A DNA stretch of 64,000 nt from DATAWZ01 sp036266975 (GCA_036266975.1 DATAWZ010000046.1:59126-123125); one strand, 5' to 3'; positions 8,306-16,586 are shown, counted from the stretch's first letter. Numbers and translations are program-made. Notes: a model not told the origin generated them from the sequence alone.

Positions 8306-8794
8306 TCAGCGGGCGCTCTGGCCGTTGGCCATGTGCTCCTTGTACTCGCGCGCGATCGCACCCATCACGCGGAAGTCCAGACGCTTGTGCAAGGGAACAA
8401 GCGCAAGGAACTTGCGAACCGTCCCCTCGTAGGTGATGTTCCCGCGGGCGATCTCCATCGTCAGGTGCGAGCGCCCGGTGTAGACATCGAGCAACTGCTG
8501 CGCCGTCAGGTAGATGTCGATCTCGCTGTCGCTGCGCGGCTGCGTGAGCACCTCCACCGGAGCACGATCGAGCAGCAGCGTGAAGCCGAGTGGCTCGGCA
8601 TCCGTGAAGTGCCAGGACAGTGAGGTCTGGGCGAGCGCGAAGCGGTGAGCCAGTCGCGGCTCAGCGCTCGTGTAGAGCTGCACTGAGCCCTGGATGATCC
8701 GCTCGGCGAGCCAGCGAGCATTGGGGTCGGCGCCCGCGCCGGACGGGGGCGGGGGGTAAACCTCCTCGCTGACCTTCTCGTAGTCCTCTCCCAT
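8306..8794 (-). CDS. SCP2-like sterol/lipid carrier domain protein
   Basis: A 162-residue protein with an SCP2-type fold pattern in the second half: LSWHFTDAEPLGFTLLLDRAPVEVL, then EIDIYLTAQQLLDVYTG, MEIARGNITYEGTVRKFLALVPLHKRL. It probably binds a hydrophobic ligand or acyl-CoA. The start at 8794 has GGGAGA upstream; an earlier in-frame ATG at 8863 would add a basic stretch without support. It is transcribed alone, divergent from the swivel-domain operon, with a TAACGCTCGTTT operator-like site between them at 9027. It resembles the gene at 56921 more than the one at 2461. Confidence 0.7.
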   Translation of the reverse strand: MGEDYEKVSEEVYPPPPSGAGADPNARWLAERIIQGSVQLYTSAEPRLAHRFALAQTSLSWHFTDAEPLGFTLLLDRAPVEVLTQPRSDSEIDIYLTAQQLLDVYTGRSHLTMEIARGNITYEGTVRKFLALVPLHKRLDFRVMGAIAREYKEHMANGQSAR

Positions 8795-9026
8795 CGCAAC
8801 AGTCTCCCTCTTTGGAATCGGCGGCCGTGTTCGCATTCTCACCGGGCCCGATGCGGCTGTCAACCGCAGGGGCCCGGTACAAGGCGTACGGCGCGATGCT
8901 ACAGCCCCGCGCTACCGAGAGTCATGCGGACTGCCCGCGGCACTGTGCGTATTCCCCACCATCGGGTGATGCGCCTGCCACCGTCGAGCAAGGAATCAGC
9001 GGTTATGCTCGCCCCGGGGAGGCCGT

Positions 9027-9038
9027 TAACGCTCGTTT
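9027..9038. promoter_or_regulatory. TAACGNNCGTTA operator, one mismatch
   Basis: TAACGCTCGTTT lies 24 bases before the swivel-domain start, in the divergent gap 8795-9061. It matches 11 of 12 positions of the palindrome seen exactly at 14037 and 15935. Probable TetR-family site. Confidence 0.4.
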
Positions 9039-9061
9039 CGAACGTCGAGGGAGAGGACCGC

Positions 9062-9472
9062 ATGACCACAGACGCACCCGCCGGATACATGTTCGCCGGC
9101 ACCGGGCAGAACGTCTTCGAGCACGAGCCCGTCGAGGGTCCGACGCGCTGGCTTGACTCGCCGCAGGACGTGATGGCGTTCGTGACCAGCGGGGACGTGA
9201 GCGACGCGATCGTGATCTCCCGCGCCGGGACGACGACGTTCATGGCGCCCGCGCTCACGGTCGGGGTGCGCGGCCTGATCACGCTCAACGGCGGACCGGA
9301 GAGCCACCTCGGGATCGTCTCCCGCGAGTTCGGAATCCCGTGCGTGATGTCGGTGAGCTTCGCCGACGGGATCCAGACCGACCGCGGCGAGACGATCCCC
9401 GCCGACGGCACGATCGTGCGTCTGGAGACCGACCGCTCGCCGATGGCCAACGTCTTCGTCAAGGACGCCTGA
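9062..9472 (+). CDS. stand-alone phosphohistidine swivel domain (PEP-utiliser mobile domain)
   Basis: A 136-residue protein that is only the mobile phosphohistidine domain normally found inside PEP synthase, pyruvate phosphate dikinase or rifampicin phosphotransferase. The signature is NGGPESHLGIVSREFGIPCV with His82 in the place of the phosphorylated histidine, and PADGTIVRLE matches the family's closing strand. No ATP-grasp or PEP-binding barrel is fused or adjacent, so the phosphoryl donor and acceptor domains are missing. The start at 9062 has GGGAGAGG upstream and begins just before the domain. The stop overlaps the next ATG (TGATG), so the three genes to 11708 form a coupled operon. Anaerobic phenylphosphate synthase is a known split system with such a subunit. 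Confidence 0.85.
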   Translation: MTTDAPAGYMFAGTGQNVFEHEPVEGPTRWLDSPQDVMAFVTSGDVSDAIVISRAGTTTFMAPALTVGVRGLITLNGGPESHLGIVSREFGIPCVMSVSFADGIQTDRGETIPADGTIVRLETDRSPMANVFVKDA

Positions 9473-10782
9473 TGAGTGCCGAGGACTTCCTCCCCTTCCT
9501 CGAGAGGTACCTGGCTGAGGTCCCCGGCGGCACGGCCGGCGACGAGCAGATGCGTCGGCGCATCAAGGTGCCGTTCATGGACTGCACCGATGCCGACGTG
9601 CACCGCGACGCGATCAGCGACGAGGAGATGCAGGGCTGGTTCGAGTACGCCAACTGGAACCTGTGGGAGCTGATCGCCAACCGCTCGACCGAGGGCGAGT
9701 CGGGCCTGATCCCGCGCCAGCAGTACGAGACCGTGTCCTTCGTGCAGCAGTGGTCGACCTATGCGGACGCGTTCCGGCTGATCACCGACCGGATCGGCGT
9801 CGACGGCGTGATCGACATGGGCCGCACGCCCACGCGCGAGCTCGGCTCGAAGATCAACGTCACGCGCAACTGGGCGCTGCCGTTCTGCGCGCTGCTCGGG
9901 CGCGGCATCGCGATCAGCCTCGGCCTGCACGGGCCCGCCGAGCGCCGCGCGGACATCGAGGCGATCATCCAGTTCGGCCGCCGGCTGCAGTACGGCACCT
10001 GGGGCGTGGGCTGCGGCCTGGTCTCCGGGCGCGGCTTCCGGCAGCCGCTGCTCGCCGAGGAGATCGTCGAGCGCCTGCTCGCCGACGAGCAGCGGCTCTC
10101 CGAGGACGAGGACCTGCATACCGCCTTCAAGCGCTTCAACGCGACGACCGAGCTGTTCGGCTTCCTGCTCCACTACGACTGCCGCGCGGGGATGTGCGAC
10201 AGCGGTCCCTACCCGGTGCCGGGTGGCGGCTTCATGCTCGTGCGCGACCACTGGCTGCACGAGCCCGCCTACCCGTGGAGCGACGTCGCCGAGGGGCTGC
10301 CGTACTGCGTGACCGAGGCGATGGTCTTCCGCCCCAATGAGCCGGTCGACATCCGCATCAACGACATCACCACGACGTTCGCCAAGCCGACCGACTACCA
10401 CCGCCACCTCAGCGGCATCGCGGTCTACGCCAAGGACCGCGAGGACACGCCGCAGTCCGAGCTGCGACTGATCGCCGCCGAGGAGATGCGCGCGATCGCC
10501 GCCAAGTGCTCGCAGGCCACGCTCGAGCTGTACCCACGGATCGGCGAGCGCTCCTACGAGGAGAAGATCCGCGACGGCGTGATGGTCTACACGACCGAGA
10601 TGATGATGCCCCACGCCAGGCTCGCCGGCGTGTGGGAGGACATCCGTGATTCGATCTACCAACCCGCCCCGCTCACCGAGCAGGCGTGGGAGACGCTCTC
10701 CGGCCCGAAGGCCGCCGAGGTCCTCGCGCCGGTGTTCCTGCTCGGCAAGGGGTTCCCGTCCCTGAACCGGGTGGAGGCCTGA
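9472..10782 (+). CDS. 436-residue unknown, partner of swivel-domain protein
   Basis: I do not recognise this family. The protein looks soluble and mainly helical, with no signal peptide or membrane segment. Conspicuous parts are VDGVIDMGRTPTRELGSKINVTRN (about residue 120), LGRGIAISLGLHG, YGTWGVGCGLVSGRGFRQP, and a Cys/His-bearing stretch HYDCRAGMCDSG followed by PYPVPGGGFMLVRDHW. No P-loop or ATP-grasp signature is visible. It is coupled by TGATG to both neighbours: the phosphohistidine domain upstream and the lipocalin-like protein downstream. It is the likely catalytic partner that uses or receives the phosphoryl group, but this is inference. Confidence 0.8.
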   Translation: MSAEDFLPFLERYLAEVPGGTAGDEQMRRRIKVPFMDCTDADVHRDAISDEEMQGWFEYANWNLWELIANRSTEGESGLIPRQQYETVSFVQQWSTYADAFRLITDRIGVDGVIDMGRTPTRELGSKINVTRNWALPFCALLGRGIAISLGLHGPAERRADIEAIIQFGRRLQYGTWGVGCGLVSGRGFRQPLLAEEIVERLLADEQRLSEDEDLHTAFKRFNATTELFGFLLHYDCRAGMCDSGPYPVPGGGFMLVRDHWLHEPAYPWSDVAEGLPYCVTEAMVFRPNEPVDIRINDITTTFAKPTDYHRHLSGIAVYAKDREDTPQSELRLIAAEEMRAIAAKCSQATLELYPRIGERSYEEKIRDGVMVYTTEMMMPHARLAGVWEDIRDSIYQPAPLTEQAWETLSGPKAAEVLAPVFLLGKGFPSLNRVEA

Positions 10783-11708
10783 TGACCACGATCACTGAGC
10801 TCGAACCCGTCCACGACTCCCGCCACGCCCTGCGGCCCGGGCCCTACGCCCGCGAGTCGCTGGTGTTCATGCTGCAGCTGCCCGAGCACGACGTCGCCTC
10901 GTGGCTGTACACCTGGGTCAACGGCGAGGGCCGCGCCGGGCGGATAGGCGCCGCCTTCGGGCCGGCGGTCAAGGACGGGCCGATCTTCGAGGCGGTCGAC
11001 GGCATCGCCGTGCCCGACTCGATGGGCTTCGACACCTGGAGCGTCGGGCGGCTCGACGTGCGCCACGGCGAGGCGCTCGAACGCGCGCAGGCGGCCTACG
11101 TCGGCGAGCGCATGCAGATCGAGTACGAGTTCGAGGCGATGCACCCGGCCTACGCCTACGGCTCGCACCGGGACGGCTGCCCGCCCTACGTCGCCGACAA
11201 CCGCTTCGAGCAGTCCGGCCGCGTGCGCGGCGTGCTCACCGTCGACGGGCGCGAGTTCCCGTTCGAGACCTACGGCCACCGCGACCACTCCTGGGGCACG
11301 CGGGACTGGGGCGCCGCGCAGCACTGGAAGTGGATGGAGTGCCAGGCCGGCGAGGACACCGCCGTGCACTTCTTCGACATCTCCGCCGTCGGCCGGCGCC
11401 AGTTGCGCGGCTACATCCATCGCGACGGGCTCACCAGCCCGATCGTCGACGTCGCCTCGCGGTTCGAGACCGACCCGCAGCTGTGGCACACGTCGATCAG
11501 CGCGCAGGTACGCGACGAGGCCGGCCGCGAGGTCCAGGTCGACGGGACCACGTTCGCGCGCGTGCTCCTCCCGGCCAGCCCGCTGCTGCACCTGAACGAG
11601 TGCTCGATGGCGGTGACGATCGACGGGCAGCCCGGCGTCGGCCACGTCGAGATGGCGTGGCCGCCGGATTACATCACCCACGTGGTCGAGAGCGGCCTCG
11701 CCGGCTAA
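10782..11708 (+). CDS. AttH/CrtC-like (lipocalin-fold) protein
   Basis: A 308-residue protein resembling the hydroxyneurosporene-synthase/AttH-type double-lipocalin proteins, many of which carry only DUF names. The hallmark is FETYGHRDHSWGTRDWG around residue 170, with alternating beta strands around it. It is related in pattern to the gene at 27937, which has GWRDRGWGRR at the equivalent place. Family members bind or hydrate hydrophobic molecules such as isoprenoids, but many are uncharacterised. The start overlaps the preceding stop (TGATG). Third and last gene of the swivel-domain operon. Confidence 0.65.
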   Translation: MTTITELEPVHDSRHALRPGPYARESLVFMLQLPEHDVASWLYTWVNGEGRAGRIGAAFGPAVKDGPIFEAVDGIAVPDSMGFDTWSVGRLDVRHGEALERAQAAYVGERMQIEYEFEAMHPAYAYGSHRDGCPPYVADNRFEQSGRVRGVLTVDGREFPFETYGHRDHSWGTRDWGAAQHWKWMECQAGEDTAVHFFDISAVGRRQLRGYIHRDGLTSPIVDVASRFETDPQLWHTSISAQVRDEAGREVQVDGTTFARVLLPASPLLHLNECSMAVTIDGQPGVGHVEMAWPPDYITHVVESGLAG

Positions 11709-12230
11709 CAGGGCCTGAAGCTCGACCCCGGCCGGCGTGCAGGTAGCCGGGGACCCGGTCGTGGCGGTGACGGTCACCGAGAGCCACGGCGGCGTGCCGC
11801 CGCCGCCCGGCTCGAAGTCGAAGTCGATGGTGTGACCCAACTCCTCGCCCGAGGGCACGTCGGTCGGATTGGAGGCAGTGCGCACAGGGAGCGCAGCCTC
11901 GGTGATCCCGCCGTGTGGCGCTCCGCCCGGCACCGGCACGAAGGTGAACTCCCGGACGTCCAGCGGTGCCGTCGTCGTCCGCTCCAGGGTGAGCATCGTC
12001 TCGCCGGGGTCCGTGCCCGGCGTGCAGCTGATCCCGAACTGGATCGGACCGCTGCCGAGCACGGTGTGCTCGGTGCCGGCGGTGCTCATCGGGCTCACGA
12101 GCCCGACCACGTCGGCCCCCCGGGACCGCTTGCGCCGGGGGCTCGCGTGCGCCCGGGCTCCCGGGGGCCCGGTGGCGCCGCGCGGTCCGGTCTTCGTCTT
12201 GGACTTCTCGGCGCCGTGGGCGCAGTGCAT
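11709..12230 (-). pseudogene. remnant of a secreted collagen-like protein
   Basis: The minus strand reads a protein-like sequence with a short collagen-type motif (TGPRGATGPPG) near the start and then a plausible beta-rich C-terminal domain (GSGPIQFGISCTPGTDPGETMLTLERT, TIDFDFEPGGGG, SVTVTATTGSPATCTPAG). The frame does not stop there but runs on antisense through the gene ending at 11708, and there is no start with a ribosome site or a signal peptide at the other end. It looks like a gene that lost both ends. The rest of the gap, 12231-12420, shows nothing I can name. Confidence 0.35.
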
Positions 12231-12420
12231 CGGGTGCTCGGATGCGACGAGCTCACGGTGGATGCTCCTCAGCAGCGATCGGGCCGAGGCGACTCGGGCG
12301 GATGCGAAGCCCGAGCAGCAGGGCGGACGAGCCTGCCGCCACGCGCCGATAGCGGCGACATGAAGGCGCCCCCTTCGTTGGATGGACCGGCGCCTGGGCG
12401 GCGGCCGGGCGCCGGGTACG

Positions 12421-13212
12421 CTAGCGCCCGGTGAAGCGCGCCGGGCGCTTGGCCAGGAACGCCGACACGCCCTCGGTGAAGTCCGCCGAGCGGGCCATGC
12501 GCTCCTGGACCTCGCCCTCGAATTCCAGCTGCTCGGCCAGGCCGGGCAGCTCGAGGTGGTTGAACTCCGCCTTGATCCCGGCGTAGGCCTGGGTCGGTCC
12601 CGCAGCCAGGCGCCGCGCGAGCGCGAGCGCCTCCTCGTGCAGCTGCTCGTCGTCGATCACGCGGTTGACCAGCCCCCACTCCAGGGCGGCCTCGGCGGGG
12701 ATCGGGTCGGCGAGCATCGCCATCTCGGTCGCCCGTCCGCGCCCGATGCGTGAGTACACGAACAGCGAGGCGCCGCCGTCGAGCGCGACGCCGATGCGCG
12801 CGAAGCCGAGCATCAGGTAGGCCGAGCGCGCCATCAGCGTGAAGTCGCATGCAAGCGCGAGCGACGTGCCGTAGCCGACGGCGGGGCCGTTGACCGCGGC
12901 GATCACCGGCTTGGGCAGCGCGCGCAGCGAGAGCACCGGCGGCGCGTACCAGCGCCGGTGGGTCATGCGCAGGTTCGCGCCGCCGTCGGGGTGCGTCTCG
13001 AACCCGACCGCCATGTCCACCCCGGCGCAGAACCCGCGCCCGGCGCCGGTGAAGATCACCGCGCGCACGGCGTCGTCGCGCTCGGCCGCCTCGAGCGCCG
13101 CGACGGTGGCGACGCTCAGCGTCGGGGTCCAGGCGTTCAGGCGATCCGGACGGTTCAGGCGCAGCTCGAGCACGCCCTCGCCGTGCTCGATGACCTCGAG
13201 CTCGTCGGTCAT
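12421..13212 (-). CDS. enoyl-CoA hydratase/isomerase family protein
   Basis: A 263-residue crotonase-fold protein. Visible are the CoA/oxyanion segment FTGAGRGFCAGVDM, the second oxyanion region VNGPAVGYGTSLALACDF and a C-terminal helix FTEGVSAFLAKRPARF. At the usual catalytic-Glu sites it has RIGVALDGGASLFV, where an Asp stands in the place of the second acid, as in PaaG-like isomerases. It could hydrate or isomerise an enoyl-CoA. It begins one base after the stop of the gene at 13214, so the two are co-transcribed. The substrate is probably an alicyclic or branched intermediate given the neighbour. Confidence 0.88.
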   Translation of the reverse strand: MTDELEVIEHGEGVLELRLNRPDRLNAWTPTLSVATVAALEAAERDDAVRAVIFTGAGRGFCAGVDMAVGFETHPDGGANLRMTHRRWYAPPVLSLRALPKPVIAAVNGPAVGYGTSLALACDFTLMARSAYLMLGFARIGVALDGGASLFVYSRIGRGRATEMAMLADPIPAEAALEWGLVNRVIDDEQLHEEALALARRLAAGPTQAYAGIKAEFNHLELPGLAEQLEFEGEVQERMARSADFTEGVSAFLAKRPARFTGR

Positions 13213-13213
13213 A

Positions 13214-14008
13214 TCAGTGGCCGCGGTACGGGCTGAAGTCGGGTGGGCGCTTCTCGTTGAAGGCCATGTACCCCTCCTTGGCCTCGTCGGAGGGCGTGAA
13301 CAGCTCGAGCGTCGAGAACGCCATCTGCCCCATCGAGACGAACTGCTCGGTGTCGGTGTTGAAGGACTGCTTGAGCACCTTCAGCGCGGTCGGCGAGAGG
13401 CGGTTGATCTTCTCGCCCCACTCCTGGACGGCCGCGCGCAACTCGGCGGCGGGGACGACGCGGTTGGCCAGGCCCCACGCGAGCGCCTGCTGGGCGTCGT
13501 ACTGCTCGCACAGGAACCAGATCTCCCGCGCCCGCTTCTCGCCGATCACGCGCGCCAGGTAGGCGCTGCCCAGGCCGGCGTCAAAGGAGCCCACGCGGGG
13601 GCCGACCTGGCCGAAGCGGGCGTGCTCGGCCGCGACGGTCAGATCGCAGACCACGTGCAGCACGTGGCCGCCGCCGATCGCGTACCCGTTGACCGCGGCG
13701 ATCACCGGCTTGGGCACGTCGCGGATCACGCGGTGCAGGGTCTCGATCTCCATGATCCCGGTCGCCGACGGGCCGTAGTCCCCGGTCTCGGCGCGCTGCT
13801 TCTTGTCGCCGCCGGTGCAGAACGCCTTCTCGCCGGCGCCGGTGATCGCGATCGCGCCGACGTCGTTGCTCACCCACGCGCGCTTGAACAGGGCGATGAG
13901 CTCGTCGACGGTGTGGGCGCGGAACGCGTTGTGACGCTCGGGCCGGTTGATGGTGATCCAGGCAACCCCTTGATGCTCCTCGTAGAGGGTGTCGGTGAGC
14001 TCGGGCAT
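13214..14008 (-). CDS. MenB/BadI-like ring-hydrolysing crotonase
   Basis: A 264-residue crotonase-fold protein closest in pattern to BadI (2-ketocyclohexanecarboxyl-CoA hydrolase) and MenB. The N-terminal part NGVAWITINRP-like, RAFCTGGD-like (here EKAFCTGGDKKQR) and DVPKPVIAAVNGYAIGGGHVL, then FGQVGPRVGSFDAG and KRAREIWFLCEQY are shared with both. No menaquinone genes are nearby, whereas CoA-thioester degradation genes surround it, so a BadI-type ring opening of a 2-keto-cycloalkane-carboxyl-CoA is favoured. First gene of a two-gene operon with the hydratase at 12421. A TAACG palindrome lies 29 bases upstream, shared with the divergent acyl-CoA dehydrogenase. Confidence 0.85.
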   Translation of the reverse strand: MPELTDTLYEEHQGVAWITINRPERHNAFRAHTVDELIALFKRAWVSNDVGAIAITGAGEKAFCTGGDKKQRAETGDYGPSATGIMEIETLHRVIRDVPKPVIAAVNGYAIGGGHVLHVVCDLTVAAEHARFGQVGPRVGSFDAGLGSAYLARVIGEKRAREIWFLCEQYDAQQALAWGLANRVVPAAELRAAVQEWGEKINRLSPTALKVLKQSFNTDTEQFVSMGQMAFSTLELFTPSDEAKEGYMAFNEKRPPDFSPYRGH

Positions 14009-14036
14009 CGTGCTCCTGTCGTCGAACGAAGTTGGT

Positions 14037-14048
14037 TAACGAACGTTA
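14037..14048. promoter_or_regulatory. TAACGNNCGTTA palindrome, divergent promoter
   Basis: TAACGAACGTTA between the BadI-like gene (start 14008, minus) and the acyl-CoA dehydrogenase (start 14073, plus). Exact match to the 5-bp arms of the site at 15935, so likely bound by the TetR protein encoded at 15972. Confidence 0.6.
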
Positions 14049-14072
14049 TCACTGGCGTGGTATGGTGCGCGC

Positions 14073-15092
14073 GTGCGGCTCGAGCCGACCGACGAGCAGG
14101 ACTTTCTGCGCTCCTCCGTGCGCGGCGTCGTCGACCGCGAGGCGCCCTCCGGCACGGTACGCCGATGGGCCTTCGAGGAGGGCCCCGGCGAGGCCGAGGC
14201 GATCGCCGTCCGTCAGGGCTGGAGCGGAATCGGCCTGGACGAGGAACTCGGCGGACAGGGCGGCGGGATGATGGAGCTCGCGATCCTCGCCGAAGAGCTG
14301 GGGCGCGGCGCGGTGCCCGCCGACCGTCTCTACGCGGGGCTGCTCGCCGCGCTGCTGCTGACCGAGCTCCCCGACTCGGGCGAGCTGGTCGGGCAGCTGG
14401 CGGCGGGCGAGCCGGCGGCGGCGCTCGGCGTGCAGGCCACCCGGATGGTCGACCGCTCGGGCTCCGACCTGGCGCTCTGCCTGGGCGCTCTCGGCGCCGA
14501 GCGCGTCGTGCTCGTCGACGAGTCGGGCGCGGTCTCGCTCGCGCCGCTGGCGGCGCAGGAGCGTGCGCACGTCGACCGCACGCGGTCCTTCGCGGCGGTG
14601 ACCGTCTGCGGCGAGGGCGAGCGGCTCGGCTCGCTGCCCGCGGGCGGGCTGCTGCGCGCCGCCGAGCGCGCAGCGGTGCTCGTCGCCGCCGACGCCCTGG
14701 GCGCGATGCAGCGGATGCTCGACATGACCGTCGAGTACGTCGCCGACCGACGCCAGTTCGGCGTCCCGGTCGGCTCCTTCCAGGCGGTCAGCCACCAGGC
14801 CGCGCAGATGCTCGTCGACGTCGAGGCCACGCGCTCGGCGGTGCTCTACGCGGCGTGGGCGCTCGACGCGGGCGAGCGGGACGCCTCGCGCCACGCGTGG
14901 ATCGCCAAGGCGGCGGCTGCCGAGGCCGGGATCCGCATCGCCGACCGCGCCCTGTTCCTGCACGGAGCCATCGGCTACACCTGGGAGCACGACCTGCAAC
15001 TGGTGTTCAAGCGCGCCAAGAGCGACGCCTGGCTGTTCGGCACGGCCAGCGCCTACCAGGACCGCCTCGCCGACGAGCTCGCGCTCGTCTGA
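14073..15092 (+). CDS. acyl-CoA dehydrogenase (short FadE type)
   Basis: A 339-residue flavoprotein that would introduce a double bond into an acyl-CoA. N-terminal helices (DEQDFLRSSVRGVVDRE, GWSGIGLDEELGGQGGG) and the C-terminal four-helix bundle with YVADRRQFGVPVGSFQAVSHQAAQM and LFLHGAIGYTWEHDLQLVFKRAK are typical. The middle beta domain is short and divergent, as in the second subunit of heteromeric FadE enzymes of actinobacterial sterol degradation. No partner gene is adjacent. Starts at GTG 14073; the TAACG palindrome is 25 bases upstream. Divergent from the BadI-like operon, which fits a shared cyclo-aliphatic acyl-CoA pathway. Confidence 0.88.
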   Translation: MRLEPTDEQDFLRSSVRGVVDREAPSGTVRRWAFEEGPGEAEAIAVRQGWSGIGLDEELGGQGGGMMELAILAEELGRGAVPADRLYAGLLAALLLTELPDSGELVGQLAAGEPAAALGVQATRMVDRSGSDLALCLGALGAERVVLVDESGAVSLAPLAAQERAHVDRTRSFAAVTVCGEGERLGSLPAGGLLRAAERAAVLVAADALGAMQRMLDMTVEYVADRRQFGVPVGSFQAVSHQAAQMLVDVEATRSAVLYAAWALDAGERDASRHAWIAKAAAAEAGIRIADRALFLHGAIGYTWEHDLQLVFKRAKSDAWLFGTASAYQDRLADELALV

Positions 15093-15104
15093 GGCTCAGC
15101 GCCG

Positions 15105-15503
15105 TCAGGTCACGACAGCGGTCGCGACCGCGCGCAGGGCGTCCTCGCCGGTCTGGCGGACGACCCGCAGCGCGCACTTGGCGATCCGCTCGCCGGCGAC
15201 CTCGTCGATCTCCTCGACGACGCCCTCGAGCGCGAGCGTGTCGCCGGGGAGCACCCGGCCGGTGAAGCGCAGCGAAAGCGAGCGCACGTTGGCGGCGCCG
15301 AGCCAGCCGGCCACCTGAGCGGCGAGCATCCCGCCGGTCAGCAGTCCGTGCGCGAACACGCTCGGCTGGCCGGCCGAGCGGGCGAACTCCTCGTCGTGGT
15401 GGATCGGGTTCATGTCGCCGGCCGCACCGGCGTAGCGGACGAGATCGGTGCGGGTGATCGGCCCGATGACGCGCTCGGGCATGCGGGTGCCCACATCGGT
15501 CAT
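15105..15503 (-). CDS. MaoC-like hydratase, catalytic subunit
   Basis: A 132-residue single hotdog-fold protein with the hydratase-2 motif: YAGAAGDMNPIHHDEEFARSAG, then FAHGLLTGGMLA. The Asp and His of this motif are the catalytic pair. It would hydrate a trans-enoyl-CoA. Its ATG overlaps the stop of the N-terminal-type partner at 15500, forming a two-subunit hydratase like ChsH1-ChsH2 of sterol catabolism. The much longer open frame extending upstream is antisense of other genes. It converges on the acyl-CoA dehydrogenase at 14073, 12 bases away. Confidence 0.88.
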   Translation of the reverse strand: MTDVGTRMPERVIGPITRTDLVRYAGAAGDMNPIHHDEEFARSAGQPSVFAHGLLTGGMLAAQVAGWLGAANVRSLSLRFTGRVLPGDTLALEGVVEEIDEVAGERIAKCALRVVRQTGEDALRAVATAVVT

Positions 15504-15922
15504 CCGGCCGTCTCGATGATCGTGTCGGTCTGGCGAGCGACCGGCGTGCCGTCCGCGCGCGTGAAGTCGATCTGGACCGAGACGAGCGTCATCGTCCCCC
15601 CGCGCTTGCCCTCGCGGCTGGTCACGCCGGCCACCCAGCGGCGCGCGGTGATCTCCTCGCCGACCCCCACCGGCGCGAGGTACTCCCAGCGGACCTCGCC
15701 GTGCACGACCCGCCGCAGGTCGAGCCCGAGCGCCTCGGCGATCGAGCCCTTCGGGCGCCAGTGCTGGACCAGCACCGGCCAGTTGAGCGGGACCGCCCGC
15801 CCGTCGAGGGCGATCGGGTCCTCGTCCTGGACGGCGATGGCCAGCTCGCGCAGCTTGGAGCGATCGAGGGGGAAGCGCTCGACGCCGAGCTCGGTACCGA
15901 TCAGCGAGGCGTCCGCGGGCAT
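15500..15922 (-). CDS. MaoC-like hydratase, FAS1-like N-terminal-type subunit
   Basis: A 140-residue hotdog protein of the FAS1-like dehydratase domain type, lacking the catalytic Asp-His motif seen in its partner. Recognisable segments are DEDPIALDG near residue 34, PVLVQHWRPKGSIAEALGLDLRRVVHGEVRWEY split across the central helix, and VGEEITARRWVAGV. It most likely forms a heterodimer with the product of 15105 and shapes its acyl-binding tunnel. First gene of the pair; the TAACGATCGTTA palindrome at 15935 is 12 bases upstream, in the gap shared with the divergent TetR gene. Confidence 0.8.
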   Translation of the reverse strand: MPADASLIGTELGVERFPLDRSKLRELAIAVQDEDPIALDGRAVPLNWPVLVQHWRPKGSIAEALGLDLRRVVHGEVRWEYLAPVGVGEEITARRWVAGVTSREGKRGGTMTLVSVQIDFTRADGTPVARQTDTIIETAG

Positions 15923-15934
15923 CTCCCTGAAGTG

Positions 15935-15946
15935 TAACGATCGTTA
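15935..15946. promoter_or_regulatory. TAACGATCGTTA perfect palindrome
   Basis: A perfect 12-bp palindrome in the 49-base gap between the divergent MaoC operon (15922) and TetR gene (15972). Position next to a regulator gene suggests it is that protein's own operator. Related sites are at 9027, 14037 and 22940. Confidence 0.65.
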
Positions 15947-15971
15947 ACCGCAAGCCGCTACCCTCTGGCCA

Positions 15972-16541
15972 GTGAGCCGGCGCGATGAGATCCTCGAGGT
16001 GGCCGCCGAGCTGTTCTTCGAGCGCGGCTTCCACGGCGTCGGCGTCGACGAGATCGGCGAGCGCGCGGGGATGTCCGGGCCGGCGCTCTACCGGCACTTC
16101 CGCAGCAAGGACGAGCTGCTCGCGGCGCTGTTCGACCGCGCGATGGACCTGGTGAGCGCCGACCTGCCCCCCGAGGACGGCGAGGACTCCGACGCCACGC
16201 TCGACCAGCTGATCCGCCGTCACGCGCGGTTCGTCGTGGAGCACCGCCACCTGGTGAGCATCTACGCCCACGAGCACCGCTCGCTCGTGGACCCGTGGCG
16301 CAAGCCGTTCCTGCGCCGCCTGCGCGCGCACGCCCGCCGCTGGGAGCTGGCGATCGCCGCCGCCTGCCCCGACGCCGCCGACGACGACGTCTCGCTCGCC
16401 GCCCAGGGCTCGATCGGCCTGCTGCATTCGGTCATCTACTGGCCGCCCGGCGTGCTCAAGGCGGACGACGTCATCGACCGTCTGTGCGCGCTGGTGCGCG
16501 GCGGCATCGGCGGTCTGGCGACGCTCACGGCGCCACCGTGA
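15972..16541 (+). CDS. TetR-family regulator
   Basis: A 189-residue one-component repressor. The N-terminal DNA-binding domain has EILEVAAELFFERGFHGVGVDEIGERAGMSGPALYRHFRSKDELL split over residues 5-50, the typical TetR helix-turn-helix. The C-terminal ligand-binding domain is helical and unlabelled. Family members controlling fatty or sterol catabolism release DNA upon binding acyl-CoA. It starts at GTG 15972; the palindrome at 15935 is 26 bases upstream. The same palindrome upstream of the divergent pairs at 9.0, 14.0 and 22.9 kb suggests it controls those genes also. Confidence 0.9.
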   Translation: MSRRDEILEVAAELFFERGFHGVGVDEIGERAGMSGPALYRHFRSKDELLAALFDRAMDLVSADLPPEDGEDSDATLDQLIRRHARFVVEHRHLVSIYAHEHRSLVDPWRKPFLRRLRAHARRWELAIAAACPDAADDDVSLAAQGSIGLLHSVIYWPPGVLKADDVIDRLCALVRGGIGGLATLTAPP

Positions 16542-16586
16542 GAGCATCTCTCCTCGACACCCACGTTCGAGGAGAGGAGCACGAGG

